A stretch of DNA of 14,406 bases from Planctomycetaceae bacterium (GTDB lineage Bacteria; Planctomycetota; Planctomycetia; Planctomycetales; Planctomycetaceae): NCBI GenBank assembly GCA_020426065.1, contig JAGQQT010000035.1, positions 1 through 14,406 of the forward strand, in the 5' to 3' direction. The translations under genes were made by a program, and so were the position numbers. Positions 7,594-14,406 of this stretch are shown in pieces (the stretch's first letter is position 1; each line of letters starts with the position of its first letter). Below the pieces are notes generated by a model that worked only from the letters and a program-made list of their open reading frames with translations, was not told where the DNA came from and did not search any database.

Positions 7594-10324
7594 TCTCAGT
7601 GTGACAACGGGATTGATCAGCGGTCTGGATATCGCAGGCCTCGTTGAGGCATTGGCGACGAATCAGCAACGCGCGATTACCCGGCTCGAAGCCCGAGCCC
7701 AGGAATTTGACGTCAAACGGACCGCCATTTCCGCTCTCGAAGCGAATCTGCTGGCGATCTCCAGTTCCGTCACAACACTCAAAAGTGCAGTGACGTTTGA
7801 CAAACAGTCCGTCAACAACACGGGAATCGATCAGTTTGCGGTTTCGGTTGCCAAAAACACGGTCAACGGAACCTACACATTTCAGTCTGTCCGCCAGGCT
7901 GCAGCCCACCAGGAACTTTCCCGCGGGTTTCCGGATACTGACGAGCAGACCATTGGTGAAGGAACTCTCGTCATTTCCCAGGGCGGTTTTCTGGATGAAT
8001 CCACCCTGCTCGAATCATTGAATGATGGATCGGGGATTCGGCGCGGCCTGATTCGGATTACGGATCGCTCCGGAGCAACAGCCAATATTGATCTGTCTAA
8101 CGTGATCTCAGTCGATGATGTGCTTTCTGCAATCAATACCAGTGTTGATATTGCGGTCTCTGCACGGGTGGTCGATGGAAAATTTGTACTGGAAGATGAG
8201 TCCGGCAGTTCTTCCTCAAATCTGATCGTTGTTGACCTGAATGGCGGCAAGGCAGCGGCAGACCTGGGACTGGATAAATCGGTTTCGAACAGCACGTTGA
8301 CCGGCGATACGGTTTATTCAATCTCCGAGAACTTCACACTGGCCCAGATCAATGACGGCAACGGTTTGTCGTTGCTTGATGGGGCGCCCGATATCAAGCT
8401 GACACTGACTGACGGGACCGAGCTGGAAGTGAATCTGTCCGGCGCAAAAACCCTGAAGAATGTGCTGAGCGCCATCAATGATCATGAAGATAATGGCGGT
8501 CTGGTGACTGCCTCCATTTCCAATGGTCGGATAGTTCTGAATGATACTTCTGGCGGTGCAGGCACATTGTCTGTTGAGGATATCAATGGCTCTAAAGCAG
8601 TCCGCCAGTTGGGGCTGGATGCAACGGCTGTCGGTGGAACCCTGACAGGGAATCGCTTGTCTGGGGGAATGAACTCTGTTCTATTGCGAAACCTGCTGGG
8701 TGGTCAGGGTATTGAAACTCTGGGAGAGATCTCCATTACAGACCGCTCCGGTCAGTCGGCCACGATTGATCTGTCTGGTGCAGAGACATTGACCGATATT
8801 ATTGAGGCGATTAATTCCGCCACAGATGACATCAGTGGAGATCCGCTGCTGATTTCAGCCAGCCTGAACGAGACGGGCAACGGGATTCTGATCAGCGATA
8901 ACTCCGGAGCGTCTGCCAGTAATCTGATCATTACCGATTTGAATGGCGGAACAACCGCAGAAGATCTCGGCATCGTGATTGATGATGCAGTCGATGAAGT
9001 CGATTCCGGCTCGCTGGGGATGCGGTTTGTCAATGAAGCCAGCTCAATTTCCAAGTATGCTCCCGATGGCGAAGGGATTGATATCGGTCTGTTTCAGATC
9101 ACGGATTCAGCTGGCAATGTTGGTGTCATCAACATTACTTCAGCCGTGAAAACAATCGGTGATGTGATCACACGCATTAACGCCGCTGACTCCATCAACG
9201 TTCGTGCGGAGCTGAATGAAACCGGAGACGGGTTTGTCATTATCGATGAAGCCGGAGGCGCAGAGACTCTAACCATTGAAGAGTTTGGTGAAACCACAAC
9301 CGCTGCAGATTTGCGTCTGTTGCGGGATGCCTTTACCGGGACTGATGGAAAACAGCGGGTTACTTCCCGCCTGGCAACCATTGTGGATGTGGAGTCGACC
9401 GACACTCTCGATGATCTGGTAACCAAGCTGAACGATGCCGGTGCCGCGGTCACAGCGAATGTGTTTGATGACGGTTCGAGTTTCAATTCGAAACGATTGT
9501 CCATATCCGCAACCAGTACAGGCCGGGCCGGTCGACTCCTGATCGATGATGGAGGCCTGGGATTGGGATTTGGCACAATTGTGAAGGGAAAAGATGCCCT
9601 GCTGCGCGTTGGTGCGGACGCTTCTTCAGCCTTTCTGATCGCGTCCGACACAAACCGGTTTGATGATGTGGTGCAGGGAATTGATGTCGACATCAAGGCC
9701 GTGGGAGAAAAACCAGCCACCGTCACAGTTTCCCGTAATACTGACAGTGTTGTCACAACGGTTCAGTCTTTCGTGACCCAGTTCAATCAGTTTATTGATG
9801 TGGGGAGCGAACTGACTAAGTTCAACACCGAAACGAATCAACGAGGGATTCTTCAGGGGGACACATTTGTTCAACGGGTTGTGGACAGACTCAGCTCGAC
9901 CCTGCTTGGTCGGTTTGGTAACTCCAACGAAACCTTTCAACGACTCTTCCAGGTAGGAGTTCGGATGGGATCAGGAGGAAAGCTGGTATTCGATGAGGAG
10001 CGACTTAAGGAGGAACTGAGAAATAACACCGATGCCGTCGAGGATTTTTTCACAAGGCAAGATACGGGATTCGGAGCGGTTGTTGACAAGTCTCTGAAAT
10101 CGCTGACGGATATTGTCGATGGTACTTTCAAAAATGAGCGGGATACGCTCGATATATCCATTGAAAAGACCAATGACCGGATTGCCGAGCTGAATATTCT
10201 GCTGGAGAGCCACAAGGCCCGGCTGCTCAACGAGTTTGTTCAGATGGAAACCATTCTCAGCACATTGCAGTCTCAACAGACCGCACTGGACGGAATTAAA
10301 CCGATTACGATTAACCGCAACTGA
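7586..10324 (+). CDS. fliD: Flagellar hook-associated protein 2 (filament cap), enlarged
   Basis: 912 residues from ATG 7586; most FliD proteins have about 450-700. The N-terminus MSNLSVTTGLISGLDI with VEAL is the FliD signature, and residues 1-105 match the FliD_N domain (helical, then YTFQSVRQAA). Residues about 150-665 hold five flagellin-IN-like repeats, listed separately. About 690-905 is the FliD C-terminal domain, ending in a coiled coil (about 850-900, rich in E, K, L and Q). FliD caps the growing filament and helps export and fold flagellin; it is secreted through the flagellar type III apparatus, which fits the absence of a Sec signal peptide. A longer frame from 7451 exists, but its extra 45 residues are cysteine-rich and unlike FliD. 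No clear Shine-Dalgarno precedes 7586, so translation may be coupled to the frame that overlaps its start. fliS follows after 47 bases. Confidence 0.93.
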   Translation: MSNLSVTTGLISGLDIAGLVEALATNQQRAITRLEARAQEFDVKRTAISALEANLLAISSSVTTLKSAVTFDKQSVNNTGIDQFAVSVAKNTVNGTYTFQSVRQAAAHQELSRGFPDTDEQTIGEGTLVISQGGFLDESTLLESLNDGSGIRRGLIRITDRSGATANIDLSNVISVDDVLSAINTSVDIAVSARVVDGKFVLEDESGSSSSNLIVVDLNGGKAAADLGLDKSVSNSTLTGDTVYSISENFTLAQINDGNGLSLLDGAPDIKLTLTDGTELEVNLSGAKTLKNVLSAINDHEDNGGLVTASISNGRIVLNDTSGGAGTLSVEDINGSKAVRQLGLDATAVGGTLTGNRLSGGMNSVLLRNLLGGQGIETLGEISITDRSGQSATIDLSGAETLTDIIEAINSATDDISGDPLLISASLNETGNGILISDNSGASASNLIITDLNGGTTAEDLGIVIDDAVDEVDSGSLGMRFVNEASSISKYAPDGEGIDIGLFQITDSAGNVGVINITSAVKTIGDVITRINAADSINVRAELNETGDGFVIIDEAGGAETLTIEEFGETTTAADLRLLRDAFTGTDGKQRVTSRLATIVDVESTDTLDDLVTKLNDAGAAVTANVFDDGSSFNSKRLSISATSTGRAGRLLIDDGGLGLGFGTIVKGKDALLRVGADASSAFLIASDTNRFDDVVQGIDVDIKAVGEKPATVTVSRNTDSVVTTVQSFVTQFNQFIDVGSELTKFNTETNQRGILQGDTFVQRVVDRLSSTLLGRFGNSNETFQRLFQVGVRMGSGGKLVFDEERLKEELRNNTDAVEDFFTRQDTGFGAVVDKSLKSLTDIVDGTFKNERDTLDISIEKTNDRIAELNILLESHKARLLNEFVQMETILSTLQSQQTALDGIKPITINRN
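8040..9590 (+). repeat. Five degenerate flagellin-IN-like repeats inside fliD
   Basis: Units begin at about residues 150, 265, 375, 500 and 597 of FliD. The common plan is G-x-G-I, I-T-D-R-S-G, then I-D-L-S-x-A-x-T-x-x-D-V-x-x-A-I-N, then a strand with G-x-x-L-x-D-x-S-G, then D-L-N-G-G-x-x-A-x-D-L-G-L. Units 1 and 3 are the closest, also at base level (GCTCCGG and ATTGATCTGTCT shared near 8070-8100 and 8745-8775; CTGATC and GAATGGCGG shared near 8220-8250 and 8925-8950). Units 4 and 5 are more diverged. They should form the outward-facing part of the cap. Confidence 0.75.
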
Positions 10325-10332
10325 TCGTAATC
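10303..10332 (+). repeat. Perfect inverted repeat across the fliD stop codon
   Basis: GATTACGAT (10303-10311) and ATCGTAATC (10324-10332) are exact reverse complements with a twelve-base loop; the TGA at 10322-10324 lies at the edge of the right arm. No U-run follows, so it is not a standard terminator. It could slow 3' decay or tune fliS translation. Confidence 0.45.
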
Positions 10333-10371
10333 CTGTTCTGCCGTGAGACAAGAAACGGGAAACCACTCACC

Positions 10372-10785
10372 ATGTATGAAGATGAGTATCTCGAATCCGA
10401 TGTCATGACCGCCTCCGGGCCCCGGTTGCACATGCTGGTGGTCGATGGTGCCCTGCAGTTTGCTTCCTTCGCCCGGGATGATCTGCAGAACAGGAATTTT
10501 GAAAGTTCCCACGAGAATCTGACTCGGGCTCGGGATTGTGTTTCGGAACTGATTTCCGGCCTCAACCCGGAAGTCGCTCCCGAAATGGTCGGATCGCTCA
10601 AGCAGTTATTCGCCATCATCTATCGTCACCTGGCGATGGCGGATATGACCCATGAGCCGGCGGAAATTGATCAGGCGGTCAAACTCTTGACCTCTCATCG
10701 AGATGCCTGGGCGGAACTGCTCATCAAATTACCAGCTGAAAATCCTGGCACCGAAGGACCTTCCTCCACCGAATGGGAAGTCTGA
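10372..10785 (+). CDS. fliS: FliS-like flagellar export chaperone
   Basis: 137 residues, close to the usual FliS size of 120-140. The start MYEDEYLESDVMTASGPRLH is FliS-like (a Tyr-rich N-terminus, then 'T-A-S-P-x-x-L-x-x-M-L-Y-D-G-A'), here LHMLVVDGALQFA near residues 24-36. The rest is predicted helical: a helix with AR-DDLQ, one with A-R-D-C-V-S-E-L-I-S-G-L-N-P-E, then LKQLFAIIYRHLAMADM. In other bacteria FliS binds the flagellin C-terminus in the cytoplasm and prevents early assembly. The C-terminal tail after residue 120 is Pro/Ser/Glu-rich and probably disordered. Position directly after fliD is the classical arrangement and supports the name. The Shine-Dalgarno is weak (GGGA about eleven bases upstream). 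Confidence 0.85.
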   Translation: MYEDEYLESDVMTASGPRLHMLVVDGALQFASFARDDLQNRNFESSHENLTRARDCVSELISGLNPEVAPEMVGSLKQLFAIIYRHLAMADMTHEPAEIDQAVKLLTSHRDAWAELLIKLPAENPGTEGPSSTEWEV

Positions 10786-10794
10786 TTGCCTGAC

Positions 10795-10876
10795 GAATCC
10801 ACCGAATCACTCTGGGTGGCTGGATTCTCAACTCTTGTTCGAACACAATTTCCGGAAACCCGCACAGACCGTGCGG
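10795..10876 (+). repeat. Two inverted repeats between fliS and the DUF1080 gene
   Basis: GAATCCA (10795-10801) and TGGATTC (10821-10827) are exact arms with a 19-base loop. CCGCAC (10860-10865) and GTGCGG (10871-10876) form a six-base-pair GC-rich stem with loop AGACC. Neither is followed by a T-run. They may end the flagellar transcript weakly, or sit in the leader of the DUF1080 gene. Confidence 0.3.
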
Positions 10877-10907
10877 AACGACTGTTTCCCGATCCGGAGA
10901 TTGAATC

Positions 10908-11666
10908 ATGCTTCGATATTGCCTGCTGACCTGTCTGCTTCTGCTGACCGCTCTTGTTTCTGCAGAACCCCCCTCGTTAACAGCGAAAGAAAAATCGGAT
11001 GGATTCCAGAGTCTGTTCAATGGAAAAGATCTGACCGGCTGGCAACACTCTGGCAACTGGGTTGTTGAAGAGGGAGTCATTTCACGTCAGGGGAAAGGTG
11101 GCAGTCTGGTTTATCAGGAAATGCCTCTGCCCGATGACTTTGAATTGAGATTTGAATGGAAAGTCGGCAAGGGGAGCAATTCCGGCGTCTATTATCGACC
11201 TGGCCAGTACGAGTACCAGATTCTTGATAACAGCGTCCATGCCGACGGAAAAAATCCCCGGACCAGTGCCGCTTCCGTCTACTTCTGCATGGCTCCTTCC
11301 AAAGATAACACACGACCGGTCGGGGAATGGAATGAAGGCCGGATCGTCTGCAAGGGGACAGTCATTCAACATTGGCTGAATGGCGAAAAAGTGATCGACT
11401 TCGATTACGCCGATCCCAAATGGGCGTTCAATGTCGACCTGCTCAAACGACGGGGGGGAGATCTGTCCGCTCGTGGAGCAAAGCTATCCCTGCAGGATCA
11501 TGGAGATCCAGTCTGGTATCGGAACATCCGACTCCGATCCATTCCGGTCAATGAGCCACTCGAGGCCGGAGATTTCAAACCAGCAGAAATTCCGGCGGAT
11601 GTGCTGGCTGCCGAAGCCAAAAAGCTGGAGGGAATTGAATCCCGACGCACTAAACCGGGGAACTGA
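10908..11666 (+). CDS. Secreted DUF1080 (3-keto-disaccharide hydrolase-like) protein
   Basis: 252 residues; ATG 10908 follows GGAGA with a seven-base spacer. Residues 1-19 are a Sec signal peptide: a short basic start, a Leu-rich core, and a likely cut after VSA. The domain at about 30-205 is DUF1080, a concanavalin/LamG-like beta-sandwich, with the family landmarks LFNGKDLTGWQ (about 38-48), GVISRQGKGG, FELRFEWKVGKGSNSGVYYR, YEYQILDN and NEGRIVCKGTVIQHWLNGEK. Planctomycetes carry many copies; some characterised members cleave 3-keto-disaccharides or glycosides, so a role outside the cytoplasmic membrane in sugar breakdown is plausible. The C-terminal 45 residues are Ala/Glu/Lys-rich and likely a helical tail. 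It is separated from fliS by 122 bases and seems unrelated to the flagellar genes. Its stop faces moxR 17 bases away. Confidence 0.9.
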   Translation: MLRYCLLTCLLLLTALVSAEPPSLTAKEKSDGFQSLFNGKDLTGWQHSGNWVVEEGVISRQGKGGSLVYQEMPLPDDFELRFEWKVGKGSNSGVYYRPGQYEYQILDNSVHADGKNPRTSAASVYFCMAPSKDNTRPVGEWNEGRIVCKGTVIQHWLNGEKVIDFDYADPKWAFNVDLLKRRGGDLSARGAKLSLQDHGDPVWYRNIRLRSIPVNEPLEAGDFKPAEIPADVLAAEAKKLEGIESRRTKPGN

Positions 11667-11683
11667 GATTCAGCTGACTGGGC

Positions 11684-12625
11684 TTACACAGGAACAGCAA
11701 TCGATGAGAGCAGGCCGGAGATAATGCTCACCGCACGATCCCGGCTTGTTTCTCGGAGAATGCCTTTAACGACCACGCGATGAGCCAGGACCGGAATCGC
11801 CAGATCCTTGACGTCATCGGGAATCACAAACTCGCGGCCATTCACCAGTGCGTAGGCTTGCAGGGCACGCATCATCGTAATGGCACCACGGGTGCTGACA
11901 CCGAGTGCCAGTTCAGGGTGTTCCCGGGTGGCATGGATGAGTTCAAGAATGTAATCGTTGATCGAATCATCAATCCGAATGTTTTTGACTTCCTGTTGAA
12001 TTTCAATCAGCTCTTCGACGGACAGACAGGGCTTCAGGGAATCCAGCGGTTCTCCAGACTTGTGAGCAGCCAGGATTGCTTTTTCCACTTCCAGGGCGGG
12101 ATACCCGATCTCAATCCGGAGCATAAAGCGGTCGAGCTGGTTCTCGGGGAGCGGATAGGTTCCTTCAAACTCATGTGGGTTTTGCGTGGCCAGCACGAAG
12201 AAGGGACGCTTCAGCGGGTAGGTTTCTCCATCGACCGAAACCTGAAATTCACTCATCGCTTCCAGCAGGGCACTTTGTGTCCGGGGAGTGGTCCGGTTGA
12301 TTTCATCAGCCAGAAGGATATTGGTGAAAACCGGGCCTTCACGAAATTCAAAATCACCCGACTGCGGGAGATACACGCTCGTTCCGAGAATGTCACTGGG
12401 GAGCAGATCCGGAGTAAACTGCAGCCGCTTGTATTCACAGTGTGTGCTCATGGCGATTGCTTTGGCCAGCGAAGTTTTGCCGACACCCGGAGCATCTTCA
12501 ATCAGCAGATGTCCCTGGGCAACCAGTGCAGTGATGGCCAGCTTGACCGTTTCACGCTTTCCGAGCAGGACTTTGCTGACACTGTCGATAAGCGATTCAA
12601 TATTCGCATGAGCGGAATTGTTCAC
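11684..12625 (-). CDS. moxR: MoxR-family AAA+ ATPase
   Basis: 313 residues. The start is GTG at 12625-12623, supported by AGGAG (12633-12637) seven bases upstream on the minus strand. AAA+ landmarks: Walker A APGVGKTS at about 45-52, Walker B ILLADE at 103-108, sensor 1 ATQNP at 146-150 followed by the MoxR-typical EFEGTYPLPENQLDRF, and the sensor 2 region GVSTRGA near 250. The C-terminal helical lid is complete, and length is normal for the family. MoxR ATPases act as chaperones that activate partner proteins, commonly with VWA (metal-binding) proteins. The usual DUF58 and VWA neighbours are absent on both sides within this window: downstream it meets the DUF1080 gene head-on, upstream lies a FabD-like gene after 303 bases. 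Its client is therefore unknown. Confidence 0.93.
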   Translation of the reverse strand: MNNSAHANIESLIDSVSKVLLGKRETVKLAITALVAQGHLLIEDAPGVGKTSLAKAIAMSTHCEYKRLQFTPDLLPSDILGTSVYLPQSGDFEFREGPVFTNILLADEINRTTPRTQSALLEAMSEFQVSVDGETYPLKRPFFVLATQNPHEFEGTYPLPENQLDRFMLRIEIGYPALEVEKAILAAHKSGEPLDSLKPCLSVEELIEIQQEVKNIRIDDSINDYILELIHATREHPELALGVSTRGAITMMRALQAYALVNGREFVIPDDVKDLAIPVLAHRVVVKGILRETSRDRAVSIISGLLSSIAVPV

Positions 12626-12928
12626 CAGCTCTCTCCTGATTTTCTTGAAAGTTCATCCCCAGGGGATGTGCGGATGAGCATCTTACCGTAACCGTTTGAG
12701 AAGTCATCCGTCAAAGGAGTGGATGTCGCTCACTCAAAATCCTGGAATGAAGAAATGTTTGAAATTAGAACCGGTCCAGTCAAAGGCTACGCTCAGTGTC
12801 GAATTGGCAGAGACGTGTCCGTCGATGGAATGAAGTGTTTTCAGGATCAGGTTCGTGATGGGACTTTGGAATCAGATACGTTTGTGAAGAATAATTCGTG
12901 AACGAAATCTCAAGAACCGGTCAGAAAT
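12626..12928. other. Intergenic region upstream of moxR
   Basis: 303 bases with no convincing gene. On the minus strand it is the moxR leader: a 15-base palindrome (CATCCCC, one base, GGGGATG at 12654-12668) about 29-43 bases before the GTG, an inverted repeat CGGATGA (12671-12677) / TCATCCG (12704-12710), and a weak promoter candidate TTGACG with TACGGT 18 bases later. A 36-codon plus frame from ATG 12723 is judged unlikely to be real. No terminator with a T-run was seen after the FabD-like gene. Confidence 0.5.
12654..12668. promoter_or_regulatory. Palindrome in the moxR leader, possible operator
   Basis: Seven exact base pairs (CATCCCC / GGGGATG) around a single central base, placed just upstream of the moxR Shine-Dalgarno on the minus strand. 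The loop is too small for an RNA hairpin without opening the centre, so a protein-binding site is the better reading. No known regulator is recognised. Confidence 0.3.
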
Positions 12929-14092
12929 TCAGATGGATTCGGAAGCAAGTTCCGCTGACAGCAGATCTTCCAGCAGAACCTGCGTGATGTAGGGGGCCCG
13001 CAATAGAACGGCATCGCGGGAGAGCAGGTTGGCCAGCCAGCGTCGATGGGCGGCCCAGCGGGAGAATGTTCGCAGTCCGTAACCTCGCCAGCTGGGTTGA
13101 TCGAGTTGATCCTGCACGTTTTCAGCCAGTCGGGTTAACGTAGCCGGAACAATATTTGGTTCCGGTCCGAGGTGGATCACCAGATCGATCCCCTGTTCGA
13201 GCATATAATGCACGGTTTTCCAGAGTTGCTGGGGATGATCGACCCAGTCGGTCATCATGCGTCTGGAGTTCTTGCCGTTATAGGATACGGCACCAGTCAC
13301 GCAGGATAGCAGCGGGAACGTTGGTAGTTTGTTCTTGCATGTGGCTGTCTGGAGCATCACCGCTGCACGATCCCGCAGATGCTTCTGCAATACGATGGGA
13401 GTGTGCAGTGGAGGCCATTGATTGGGGTTTTTTCGTAAATGGGTCCCTTTTGGAACAATATCGGCCATCTGTTCCTTGAATCGATCGATGGTGGCATGTT
13501 CTCCCATCAACAGCACTGTGTTGGGAGAAAGATAGGTTGAGATCGCGATCACACCTTTTCCTTCAGCCGTAATTTCCTGGCAGCGCAGCTGGATCGCTTC
13601 AAAATCCAGGGCAGGCCCCCTGGAAAAGAGAATGCCCATACAGACATTCGGGGCCAGCTCAGCCGCTTCCTGACCCAGGATCAGCACGGGCTGCAGTGCC
13701 TCCGCAAACTCAAACAGTTCTGTGACAATCGTTGCGGTCACTTCTCCCAGGCTGTACCCCGTGACGACCTTGATCTTTTGGCGGTGTTCTCCCAGCAGTT
13801 CCAGCATGTGCTCCCACTGGGCCAGTTCCACGGCCACAATCATGGCGAGGTCTTCCACATAGGTGGAAAGATCCGAGGGCCTCTGGTCGAGAATTGACTG
13901 TCGCAGATGACAGGTTTTGCCAAAGAGTTTTTTTACCAGCGCATCCGCTTCTTCCAGCCAGTAATTGAGCCTGGGGCCAATGCCCGGGTGTGAAAGCAAT
14001 TCCCTGGTTTTCCCGGCATTCGTGATGTTGTAGCCACGAAAGGAGACCGCAATCTGACTCTCTGCAGTCAGTCCTGGAATTAACGCTGGCAT
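12929..14092 (-). CDS. FabD-like acyl carrier protein acyltransferase, atypical
   Basis: 387 residues; ATG at 14092 with CCGGAG six bases upstream on the minus strand. The nucleophile elbow is GYSLGE (112-117, Ser114) and the partner histidine is probably His230 in PPLHTP; the 116-residue spacing is near that of FabD (Ser92/His201 in E. coli). A late [14 protein letters not shown] matches the FabD C-terminal region. The family normally transfers malonyl from CoA to ACP for fatty acid or polyketide synthesis. Oddities: the N-terminal F-P-G-Q-G-S-Q motif is replaced by [14 protein letters not shown] is GYS; and no arginine occurs between residues 115 and 157, where FabD has the Arg that binds the malonyl carboxylate. 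So malonyl specificity is doubtful. The C-terminal 60 residues are Arg/Trp-rich and extra. No fab genes are visible nearby. Confidence 0.75.
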   Translation of the reverse strand: MPALIPGLTAESQIAVSFRGYNITNAGKTRELLSHPGIGPRLNYWLEEADALVKKLFGKTCHLRQSILDQRPSDLSTYVEDLAMIVAVELAQWEHMLELLGEHRQKIKVVTGYSLGEVTATIVTELFEFAEALQPVLILGQEAAELAPNVCMGILFSRGPALDFEAIQLRCQEITAEGKGVIAISTYLSPNTVLLMGEHATIDRFKEQMADIVPKGTHLRKNPNQWPPLHTPIVLQKHLRDRAAVMLQTATCKNKLPTFPLLSCVTGAVSYNGKNSRRMMTDWVDHPQQLWKTVHYMLEQGIDLVIHLGPEPNIVPATLTRLAENVQDQLDQPSWRGYGLRTFSRWAAHRRWLANLLSRDAVLLRAPYITQVLLEDLLSAELASESI

Positions 14093-14178
14093 GCCTGGCT
14101 CCGGAATTCGTGAGAACGACTCATCGTTTCAGTTTGATGGCTGGTTCCCTCGGGAACAAGTCCTCATCATGAATACGT

Positions 14179-14204
14179 TAGAACTGGTCCAAAAACGAGT
14201 TCTA
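14179..14204. repeat. Inverted repeat upstream of the FabD-like gene
   Basis: TAGAACT (14179-14185) and AGTTCTA (14198-14204) are exact arms with a twelve-base centre. The half-sites are the same five bases (GAACT/AGTTC) as those before the sulfotransferase and the five-module enzyme, but in a different orientation and spacing, so a shared regulator is only a possibility. Confidence 0.3.
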
Positions 14205-14217
14205 CTGCCAGCGCAAT

Positions 14218-14256
14218 AAAAAATCGATTGGGAGGAGATCCGTCTCTCCCAATCGA
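14218..14256 (-). terminator. Rho-independent terminator (minus strand)
   Basis: TCGATTGGGAG (14224-14234) and CTCCCAATCGA (14246-14256) pair perfectly over eleven bases; three more pairs are possible past a bulged G. On the minus strand the stem is followed directly by six T (14223-14218). No T-run exists on the plus side. It must end a minus-strand gene lying beyond the right edge of the window. Confidence 0.8.
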
Positions 14257-14352
14257 GAAAGGTGTGGAATGAATCACGCGTGTCATCCACCCACGGCAGC
14301 GGGAAGAAAATCCTTTTCCTTCCTGTTCCACAATGCCCGGTAAGGCAGCGGG

Positions 14353-14383
14353 AAAAAAACCAAACCTGGCAGGTAGCCTGGTT
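14353..14383 (-). terminator. Weaker terminator-like hairpin (minus strand)
   Basis: AACCTGGC (14363-14370) and GCCTGGTT (14376-14383) pair with one T-T mismatch and a five-base loop. Read on the minus strand the hairpin is followed by TTTGG and seven T (14359-14353). With the stronger hairpin 100 bases on, it would make a double terminator for an off-window gene. Confidence 0.35.
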
Positions 14384-14406
14384 GATTACCAAATCATTGA
14401 TTTAAA

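Larger units (their letters stand above)
14093..14406. other. Right-edge non-coding region
   Basis: 314 bases without a convincing gene. From right to left on the minus strand: a weak terminator-like hairpin (14353-14383), a strong terminator (14218-14256), then about 125 bases that should contain the promoter of the FabD-like gene, including a GAACT/AGTTC inverted repeat (14179-14204). A near-identical 16-base motif beginning GGCAGCGGGAA occurs at 14295 and 14344. Confidence 0.55.

Noticed and set aside
9094..9756. 220-codon minus-strand frame inside fliD
   Set aside because: Ser/Pro/Thr-rich shadow of the fliD repeats.
11780..12691. 303-codon plus-strand frame antisense to moxR
   Set aside because: Codon-aligned shadow of a clear AAA+ gene; no domain motif and no ribosome binding site.
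12723..12833. 36-codon plus-strand frame behind AAAGGAG
   Set aside because: Spacing to the ATG is only three bases, the product is not recognisable, and an overlapping frame (12719-12901) is equally open.
14129..14392. 87-codon minus-strand frame at the right edge
   Set aside because: It runs through a strong rho-independent terminator and is Trp/Cys/Phe-rich without family character.
1..14406. CRISPR arrays, insertion sequences, tRNA or rRNA genes
   Set aside because: No regularly spaced identical repeats, transposase motifs or RNA gene signatures were seen; the only long repeats are the protein-coding ones in fliD.

Overview
The window looks like a piece of a planctomycete chromosome. 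The evidence is a secreted DUF1080 (3-keto-disaccharide hydrolase-like) protein, a MoxR ATPase, an atypical FabD-like acyltransferase, large TPR enzymes and moderate GC content. The genus cannot be fixed by eye. No mobile element, CRISPR array, tRNA or rRNA gene was seen.

Left edge (1-518): the 5' end of a minus-strand gene that begins with TTG behind a strong ribosome binding site and runs off the window, then a 376-base divergent leader. The leader holds two tandem AGTTC/GAACT dyads with GGA in their loops and a small hairpin over the ribosome binding site of the next gene.

Centre (519-10785, all plus strand): a probable flagellar operon. It starts with a TPR-sulfotransferase (519-2519). 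Next comes a 1359-residue protein that appears to join five modules: TPR, a GT9/TPR-type glycosyltransferase, a GT2-like glycosyltransferase, a second sulfotransferase and a SAM methyltransferase (2608-6687). A TylF-type O-methyltransferase follows (6740-7396), then an open frame with no ordinary start codon (7342-7593), then the flagellar cap protein FliD with five internal repeats (7586-10324), then its likely neighbour chaperone FliS (10372-10785). Together the first three genes supply sugar transfer, sulfation and methylation directly ahead of fliD-fliS. The simplest reading, which is inference, is a system that builds or attaches a sulfated, methylated glycan on flagellar proteins. No flagellin gene lies in the window, so the acceptor is not shown.

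Right part: a plus-strand secreted DUF1080 protein (10908-11666) converges on a minus-strand MoxR gene (GTG start at 12625) with only 17 bases between the stops. Upstream of moxR, on the same strand, is a FabD-like acyltransferase (14092-12929) in which the usual carboxylate-binding arginine seems to be missing. The last 314 bases hold one good and one weaker minus-strand terminator, which must serve a gene beyond the right edge.
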